From positions 1-37,992 of the forward strand of contig CASFCS010000024.1 in the NCBI GenBank assembly GCA_949293245.1: 37,992 nt of DNA. The letters run 5' to 3'. Both the position numbers and the translations under genes were made by a program. This DNA is from an uncultured bacterium (lineage in GTDB: Bacteria; Bacillota; Clostridia; Oscillospirales; Oscillospiraceae). The stretch's first letter is position 1. Every line of letters begins with the position of its first letter. Below the pieces are notes generated by a model. It was not told where the DNA came from. It saw only the letters and a list, made by a program, of their open reading frames with translations, and did not search any database. Below are positions 33,576-37,992 of this stretch, in pieces.

Positions 33576-34009
33576 TCTTTCCCGACTGGGGGGAGAATTC
33601 CCAGAAACAAAATCAGCAGACCCTGCCCCTCTTTTGCGAGTGGGATGTGGATTGGACAAGCAGCGCCCTCGCCCTCAGAGACGGAGCGCCCTATACCGTA
33701 TCCGGCGACCGGGCGCTTCAGATCTGGGTCCGTAAGGCCCTGCACCCCGAGACCGCCCGGTTCTTATACACCGCCTGGTCCTTTGACTACGGCAATGAGC
33801 TGGGCGGGCTGTTGGGGCACGCCGGCGACCGGGGGATTCTGGAGAGCCTGCTGCGGCGCTATATCCGGGACGCGCTTTTGGTGTGCCCCTACATCCGGGA
33901 GGTAGACGGTTTCTCCTTCTCCCACGAGGGAAGCCGGGTCACGGCAGCCTTTTATGTGGCTACGATATACAACGGATTTTATGAACAGACGGAGGTGACG
34001 CTGTCATGA
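33572..34009 (+). CDS. xkdS: Baseplate wedge protein (XkdS/DUF2634, gp25-like)
   Basis: The 145-residue protein is the gp25-like subunit that starts sheath assembly. The core RALQIWVRKALHPETARFLY and YIRDALLVCPYIREVDGFSF are typical. It begins ATG 33572, overlapping the previous stop, and its stop overlaps the baseplate J gene (ATGA). Its order between hub and baseplate J equals that in PBSX. Confidence 0.88.
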   Translation: MIFPDWGENSQKQNQQTLPLFCEWDVDWTSSALALRDGAPYTVSGDRALQIWVRKALHPETARFLYTAWSFDYGNELGGLLGHAGDRGILESLLRRYIRDALLVCPYIREVDGFSFSHEGSRVTAAFYVATIYNGFYEQTEVTLS

Positions 34010-34785
34010 CCAAAGAAGAGGCCCTAAACCTGATGACCCAGGCGTACAGCGGCCCGGGCAGCACGGATGAGGGCGCTTTTGCCGGGGATATCCTCCGCTC
34101 CTGCGCCGACGCCATGGCACAGATGTGGAGCATGGATGTGGACGGGCTGGCCCGCCGGGCCTTCGTCTCCACCGCCATGGGGGACTGGCTTACCGCCGTG
34201 TGCGCCGATCGGGGCGTGGAGCGGCTGGACGGGGAGGACGATGCGTCTCTCCGCCAGAGGACCTTGAATAAGCTCTCCGGCTCCCCCACCTCAGGCAATG
34301 CGGACCACTATATCCAGTGGTGCTGCTCGGTGCCCCAGGTGCTCCGTGCCAAGGTGTTTCCCCTTCACCGGGGGCCCGGCACCGTGGACATAACCATCGT
34401 GGACGCCGATGGCCGCGCTCCCCAGGAGGAGGTGCTCGCTGCAGCCCAGGCCGTGGTGGACGCCCAGCGGCCCGTGGGCGTGGACGCCGCGGTTACCGCG
34501 CCCGTGGAGACCCCTATTCAGATCTCCGCCGCCGTCACGCTCATGGACGGCGCCCAGCTGGAGCCGGTCAAAGCCCAGCTGCAGCAGGAGATGGCCGCCT
34601 TTTTGAAGGAGATCGCCCTCAATACCCAGACCGTCAGCTACGCCAAGGCCCTGCGCCTGCTGCTGGACTGCGCCGGCGTGGCCGACGTCACCGGCTTCAC
34701 TCTCAACGGCGGGGACGAGAGCCTGGTGCTGGAGGAGGACGCCGTGGGCGTGTGCGGGGAGATCCTGCTGACGGAGGTAAGCTGA
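34006..34785 (+). CDS. xkdT: Baseplate J-like protein (XkdT)
   Basis: The 259-residue wedge protein joins hub to fibres. The N-terminal helical domain (STDEGAFAGDILRSCADAMA, then AFVSTAMGDWLTAVCADRGV, then RTLNKLSGSPTSGNADHYIQ) and the beta repeats (VFPLHRGPGTVDITIVDADG, then VDAAVTAPVETPIQISAAVT) are those of the baseplate J family. At 259 residues it is shorter than the usual 340-380. Its stop overlaps the following ATG (TGATG). The start is ATG 34006. Confidence 0.92.
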   Translation: MTKEEALNLMTQAYSGPGSTDEGAFAGDILRSCADAMAQMWSMDVDGLARRAFVSTAMGDWLTAVCADRGVERLDGEDDASLRQRTLNKLSGSPTSGNADHYIQWCCSVPQVLRAKVFPLHRGPGTVDITIVDADGRAPQEEVLAAAQAVVDAQRPVGVDAAVTAPVETPIQISAAVTLMDGAQLEPVKAQLQQEMAAFLKEIALNTQTVSYAKALRLLLDCAGVADVTGFTLNGGDESLVLEEDAVGVCGEILLTEVS

Positions 34786-35396
34786 TGCGCCTGCCGGAAT
34801 ATCTGAGCCGCATCTCCCCTGTGGGGGAGACCCTGGCCGCCATCAGCGCGGGAGAGGGAGAACTGGCCGCGCAGATCCAGGCGGAAAACAGCCGCCTCTC
34901 CGTATCCTCCGCCGACCGGGACGGCCTGAGCCTTTGGGAGGCGGACTACGGACTGGAGGACGGCACCGGCCTTCTGCTGGAGGTGCGCCGGGCCAAGATC
35001 CGTACCGCTATGTCCGGCGCCGCCACACTCACCCCCGCCTATCTCAAGGAACTGTGCGTCACCATTGGCGGCGCTTCTTTCGGCGAGGTGGAGGAAGATT
35101 TCCCAAACTGGGCTGTCCAGGTGCGGCCTGTCTCCAGGGATCGGGTGGTCACCGACACAGAGATCCTGGAGGAGAGTATCCGCAAGCTCCTCCCTGCCCA
35201 CCTGTTTCTGGATATTCTTCCCTGTGCCCTGCTCACCGCCCCGGACAAGGTCTTTGCCGTGTTGTCCGCCGGCGGGACTGTGGAAGCGGCGGGAGAACTG
35301 AAGGTGGATACCGGCCAGGGATTGGCCAGCATAGAGCGTTTTTCCGTGGCCACCGGCGCCGTGGTTCCTGAACTGTGGGGGACGGCGGCAGATTGA
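34785..35396 (+). CDS. xkdU: Baseplate protein of DUF2313/XkdU type
   Basis: The 203-residue protein closes the baseplate module. MRLPEYLSRISPVGETLAAI at the start and AKIRTAMSGAATLTPAYLKE in the middle, with DFPNWAVQVRPVSRDRVVTD, match the XkdU pattern that links wedge to tail fibre. In PBSX-like elements the next genes are tail fibre and XkdX; here they are missing and a terminator follows. The missing partners match those at 8745-10265. ATG 34785 overlaps the preceding stop; the frame is open further left only inside baseplate J. Confidence 0.88.
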   Translation: MRLPEYLSRISPVGETLAAISAGEGELAAQIQAENSRLSVSSADRDGLSLWEADYGLEDGTGLLLEVRRAKIRTAMSGAATLTPAYLKELCVTIGGASFGEVEEDFPNWAVQVRPVSRDRVVTDTEILEESIRKLLPAHLFLDILPCALLTAPDKVFAVLSAGGTVEAAGELKVDTGQGLASIERFSVATGAVVPELWGTAAD

Positions 35397-35409
35397 TATA
35401 AATAACTAT

Positions 35410-35465
35410 ATAAAATCAAATCGGAGTGGCACGGCACAAGCTGTGCCACTCCGATTTGATTTTAT
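35410..35465. terminator. 23-bp perfect inverted repeat ending the baseplate module
   Basis: 35410-35432 pairs perfectly with 35443-35465 around a 10-nt loop. The outer part is A/T-rich on both strands (ATAAAATC and GATTTTAT), so it can act as a terminator in either direction. The stem is unusually long and perfect. Confidence 0.85.
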
Positions 35466-35513
35466 TTCTGATATGCAAAGTGTCAATATTTTAAAATTTA
35501 TAATAATATATAG

Positions 35514-35542
35514 TTGATTTAGAAATACTTAGGTGCTAAAGT
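35514..35542 (+). promoter_or_regulatory. Promoter for the zinc-ribbon gene
   Basis: TTGATT (35514-35519) and TAAAGT (35537-35542) are 17 bp apart within an AT-rich segment, about 45 bp before the earliest start codon. Both boxes match four of six consensus bases. The surrounding AT content supports a promoter, but the call is moderate. Confidence 0.5.
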
Positions 35543-35587
35543 ATATTTTGTAAATAATATTATATATATTCTAATTTATACAAAAGA

Positions 35588-36745
35588 ATGTTGCACTTTT
35601 TAGAAAATGGGCAGAAGAGGGTGGTCAACATTAAAGAGACTTTAGGAAACTTCTGCAGGAGAACGGGGCAAGTAGAATTGCTTATGCAATGGGATACAGG
35701 GAAAAATGGCAGCCTAACCCCCGATGATATAAGTTTCGGGAGCAAGAAAACTGTCTGGTGGTCTTGTGATAAGGGACACCTTTGGCAAGCATCTATCACA
35801 TCCCGGACCAGTCACCACACTGGATGCCCCTATTGTAACGGGAAATATCCCATGCCCGGAGAAACCGATTTAGGTACACTATATCCCGATCTGAAAAGTG
35901 AATGGCATCCCACTAAGAATGCTCCATTAACTCCAGATCAGATTCTCCCTGGAAGCCACAAAAAGATATGGTGGCGGTGTAAAAATGGTCATGATTGGTG
36001 TGCGTCCGTTAAATCAAGAGTCAGTGGCTACGGCTGTCCTATCTGTGCAAACCGTGAATTGAAAGTGGGAATCAACGATTTAGCATCCTGTTTCCCGGAA
36101 TTAGCCAAACAGTGGCATCCCTCAAAGAATGGCTCCCTTCACCCCGAACAGGTGCTAGCTGGAACATCGCGGAAAGTATGGTGGAAATGCGAGAAGGGTC
36201 ATGAATGGAAAGCTCAGGTATCTGCAAGAGTAAGCGGAGGCAGCAGTTGTCCTGTATGCAGCGGAAAAGTTATTGTACCCGGAGAAAACGATTTATATAC
36301 GTACTACCCCTTGATTGCAAAAGAGTGGGCTGAAATCCAAAATGGAGCTTTAACTCCTTCGCAGCTATCTCCGTATAGCAACAGGCGCGTATGGTGGCGC
36401 TGCGAGGCGGGACATATATATAAGGCCACTGTATCATCCAGGACAATGAGAAAAACAGGCTGTCCATACTGCGCTGGGAAAAAAGTACTGCGTGGGTTTA
36501 ATGATCTGGAAACTATAGAACCCGAACTTACAGCCCAGTGGCACCCAACACTAAATGGGGCATTGATGCCATACATGGTTACCGCAGGATCTCATCAAAA
36601 AGTATGGTGGCAATGCCCCGAGGGGCATGTATGGAAAGCAGTAATTTACAGCCGAACTGGCTCGCAGCGTTGCGGGTGCCCGGTTTGTGCAGGGAAAGTA
36701 AAATATCGTAACAAGCAGGGGCAGGGATCTAAAGAAATGCCATGA
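35588..36745 (+). CDS. Five-repeat zinc-ribbon (DUF4379-type) protein
   Basis: The 385-residue protein consists of five units of about 65-70 residues. Each has an EWHPTKN-like start, an LTPDQI or similar segment, VWWRC-x2-GH, an aromatic/basic strand ending in R, and CPxC. The Cys/His sets are CDKGH...CPYC, CKNGH...CPIC, CEKGH...CPVC, CEAGH...CPYC and CPEGH...CPVC, so each can bind one zinc in a treble-clef fold. The family is often linked to DNA or mobile-element contexts, but its function is unknown to me. The start is uncertain: ATG 35588 has no Shine-Dalgarno, and MVNIKETLGNF from GTG 35621 fits homologues. Base composition is more AT-rich than in neighbours, suggesting independent acquisition. 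Confidence 0.85.
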   Translation: MLHFLENGQKRVVNIKETLGNFCRRTGQVELLMQWDTGKNGSLTPDDISFGSKKTVWWSCDKGHLWQASITSRTSHHTGCPYCNGKYPMPGETDLGTLYPDLKSEWHPTKNAPLTPDQILPGSHKKIWWRCKNGHDWCASVKSRVSGYGCPICANRELKVGINDLASCFPELAKQWHPSKNGSLHPEQVLAGTSRKVWWKCEKGHEWKAQVSARVSGGSSCPVCSGKVIVPGENDLYTYYPLIAKEWAEIQNGALTPSQLSPYSNRRVWWRCEAGHIYKATVSSRTMRKTGCPYCAGKKVLRGFNDLETIEPELTAQWHPTLNGALMPYMVTAGSHQKVWWQCPEGHVWKAVIYSRTGSQRCGCPVCAGKVKYRNKQGQGSKEMP

Positions 36746-37060
36746 TTTTTATTCTGCTTGGAGCAGCAATCTAACGCAAAAAATTTTAAAGCAAAGGCAG
36801 AGAGAATAATACCGCGCACAGCGTTTTTTGAATCGGAGACAGCCAAAGTCTTCCCATACATATTGGGCTCTTCACTCTTATGACAAAAGGTCCCCTGATG
36901 TAGTCTATTTTCCTACATCAGGGGACCTTTTGTCACTGTCCGTTTTACTGGACCTCTTCATGTAGACTCATCACCAAAACATACCATAAGATTAAAAAGA
37001 GATCAAAACTAATGATAAACATGAAACGATAGAAAAATCAATTCACATGCATACGCCGTT
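36746..37060. other. Non-coding gap between zinc-ribbon gene and IS21 end
   Basis: About 315 bp without a credible ORF. It contains the 23-bp inverted repeat at 36881-36935, described separately, and otherwise AT-rich sequence with no recognisable RNA or attachment site. Confidence 0.6.
36881..36935. terminator. 23-bp perfect inverted repeat after the zinc-ribbon gene
   Basis: 36881-36903 pairs perfectly with 36913-36935 around TCTATTTTC. CCTTTTGT at the end of the right arm gives a short U-tract on the plus strand, and the left arm does so on the minus strand. It resembles the hairpin before the gene in stem length but not in sequence. Confidence 0.8.
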
Positions 37061-37086
37061 CAAAAAGTGCAGCTTGACCGCAGATG

Positions 37087-37165
37087 ATGGTGCATCGCCA
37101 CCGCTGGGATGGTGCATTGCTTCCGGAGAAATGGTGCATGGCGGCCCGGCCGCGGGCGTGGTGCA
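37087..37165. repeat. IS21-type terminal repeats (ATGGTGCA)
   Basis: ATGGTGCA occurs at 37087, 37109 and 37131, exactly 22 bp apart, and TGGTGCA again at 37159. Multiple spaced copies of a short repeat near the tip are characteristic of IS21-family ends, where the transposase binds. The exact tip, expected to begin with TG, probably lies at 37060-37075. Confidence 0.7.
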
Positions 37166-37185
37166 CCGGGCCGCCATGCGGGGAA

Positions 37186-37932
37186 TCACCCGGGGATGCC
37201 CTTGCGCTTTCGCATGGACTCTCCCTCGATCTGGATGGTATAGGCGTTGTAGATGATCCGGTCACAGATGGCGTCGGCCAAGGTAGGGTCGTACAGATTT
37301 TCATGCCATTCGCTGGTGTCATACTGGGAGCAGAAGATGGTGGAGGCCACCTTGTTCCTAGCCTCTACCAGTTCCAGCACATCCCGGGCCTCTGCCTCCT
37401 TGAGGGGGTAGAGCAGCCACTCGTCCAAAATAAGCAGCTTCTCTTTCCTGAGCTTTTTCATGTAATCCCGGTAGGTTCCGTTGGCCCGGGCTACGGAGAT
37501 CTCCACCAGCAGATCCGGCAGACGGATGTACCGCACAGAGTAAAAGCTGCGGCTGGCAGCCATGCCAAGGGCGCAGGCCAAATAAGTCTTTCCGGCCCCG
37601 GTGGCTCCCAGAATGATGACATTGTGTGCTTCCTGGATGTAGGTGCAGGAGGCCAGGCGCAGGATCTGCTCCCGGTCCAGCCTTCGTTCCGGGTGGTACT
37701 CAATATTCTCGACGCAGGCGGCGGGGTCCGCGTAGCCAGCGTTGCGGATGAGCCGGGTCAGGCGGTTGCTTTTCCGGGCGCTCCACTCCGCGTCTACCAG
37801 CATGGCCAAGCGGTCCTCAAAGGACACCGACTGGAACTGCGCATCCTCCAGTTGGGCGAAGAAGGCTTCTGCCATGACGCCCAGGCGCATTTCATGTAAT
37901 TTCCGTACCGTTTCATTGCTCAGCATAGTCAT
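37186..37932 (-). CDS. istB: IS21-family helper ATPase IstB
   Basis: IstB is the AAA+ partner of the IstA transposase and helps select and remodel target DNA. The 248-residue protein has Walker A GATGAGKT (in NVIILGATGAGKTYLACALG), Walker B LLILDEWLLYP and sensor-like FCSQYDTSEWHENL. The C-terminus (DRIIYNAYTIQIEGESMRKR) is normal, so it seems full length. ATG 37932 overlaps the istA stop (ATGA), the usual coupling. The terminal repeats lie 20-100 bp beyond its stop. Confidence 0.95.
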   Translation of the reverse strand: MTMLSNETVRKLHEMRLGVMAEAFFAQLEDAQFQSVSFEDRLAMLVDAEWSARKSNRLTRLIRNAGYADPAACVENIEYHPERRLDREQILRLASCTYIQEAHNVIILGATGAGKTYLACALGMAASRSFYSVRYIRLPDLLVEISVARANGTYRDYMKKLRKEKLLILDEWLLYPLKEAEARDVLELVEARNKVASTIFCSQYDTSEWHENLYDPTLADAICDRIIYNAYTIQIEGESMRKRKGIPG

Positions 37933-37991
37933 TCCCCCCTCTTGTAGTAGCCGGCGCCTCTGGTGAACTTATGGGCCTTTGGCTCTTCCGG
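37929..37991 (-). CDS. istA: IS21-family transposase IstA, last codons (truncated by window)
   Basis: The minus strand from 37991 reads PEEPKAHKFTRGAGYYKRGE and then a stop, a typical IstA C-terminus, overlapping the istB start by two bases. The rest, including the DDE catalytic domain, lies off the right edge. Confidence 0.75.
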   Translation of the reverse strand, partial: PEEPKAHKFTRGAGYYKRGE

Positions 37992-37992
37992 C

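Larger units (their letters stand above)
37060..37992 (-). mobile_element. IS21-family insertion sequence, one end
   Basis: It comprises istB, the end of istA and one set of terminal repeats. Only this end is visible; the other terminus and a target duplication cannot be checked. The element adjoins the zinc-ribbon region without cutting a visible gene. Confidence 0.85.

Noticed and set aside
25325-35396. Extracellular contractile injection system or tailocin
   Set aside because: Capsid, portal and terminase genes are present and no eCIS-type AAA+ ATPase or toxin cargo was seen; a head-bearing particle is more likely. The tailocin idea would return if the head genes proved non-functional.
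37087-37165. Short CRISPR-like or iteron array
   Set aside because: The 8-bp unit adjoins istB and fits IS21 terminal repeats; no replication gene is present.

Overview
The window reads as the chromosome of a GC-rich, gut-type member of the Bacillota (Clostridia). An Oscillospiraceae-like genome of the Flavonifractor/Lawsonibacter kind is my best guess. The reasons are clostridial Shine-Dalgarno sequences, S-layer-homology (SLH) proteins, a Tn1549-type relaxase, PBSX/Xkd-like phage genes and a multi-repeat zinc-ribbon protein. The taxon is inferred from gene families; nothing in the window fixes it.

Layout. (1) 1-2701: the 3' part of a group IIA intron with its LtrA-type maturase, sitting inside the relaxase gene of a Tn1549-like conjugative element. 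The 3' splice site falls within the relaxase histidine motif and the 3' relaxase exon runs to 2701. (2) 2930-7064: a promoter, a membrane-anchored coiled-coil protein and two secreted SLH proteins, closed by a terminator. (3) 7172-10300: a first phage structural module on the plus strand (portal, scaffold-like, tail fibre, small protein, XkdX) with a terminator. (4) 10308-24680: a nine-gene minus-strand operon for a cell-surface glycan. It holds WecB and WecC (UDP-ManNAc and UDP-ManNAcA synthesis), four glycan-assembly proteins, a TagGH/Wzm-Wzt-like ABC exporter and a coiled-coil protein, with a recognisable promoter. (5) 24955-35465: a second phage module. A Mor-like regulator and the large terminase lie on the minus strand. 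Capsid, connectors, contractile sheath, tube, chaperone and baseplate lie on the plus strand, closed by a strong hairpin. (6) 35514-36935: a five-repeat zinc-ribbon protein followed by a 23-bp perfect inverted repeat. (7) about 37060-37992: the end of an IS21-family element (istB and the last codons of istA).

How it may work together. UDP-ManNAcA made by WecB/WecC would feed glycosyltransferases, and the ABC transporter would export the polymer. SLH proteins classically bind secondary wall polysaccharides rich in ManNAc, so regions 2 and 4 could form one surface system. The phage genes are all open and terminase active-site residues are present, but they are split around the glycan operon and their order is permuted. 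I see no tape-measure protein, integrase, lysis gene or head protease. This suggests a rearranged defective prophage or a domesticated, possibly DNA-packaging, contractile particle (gene-transfer-agent-like). That is inference and is developed in the findings.
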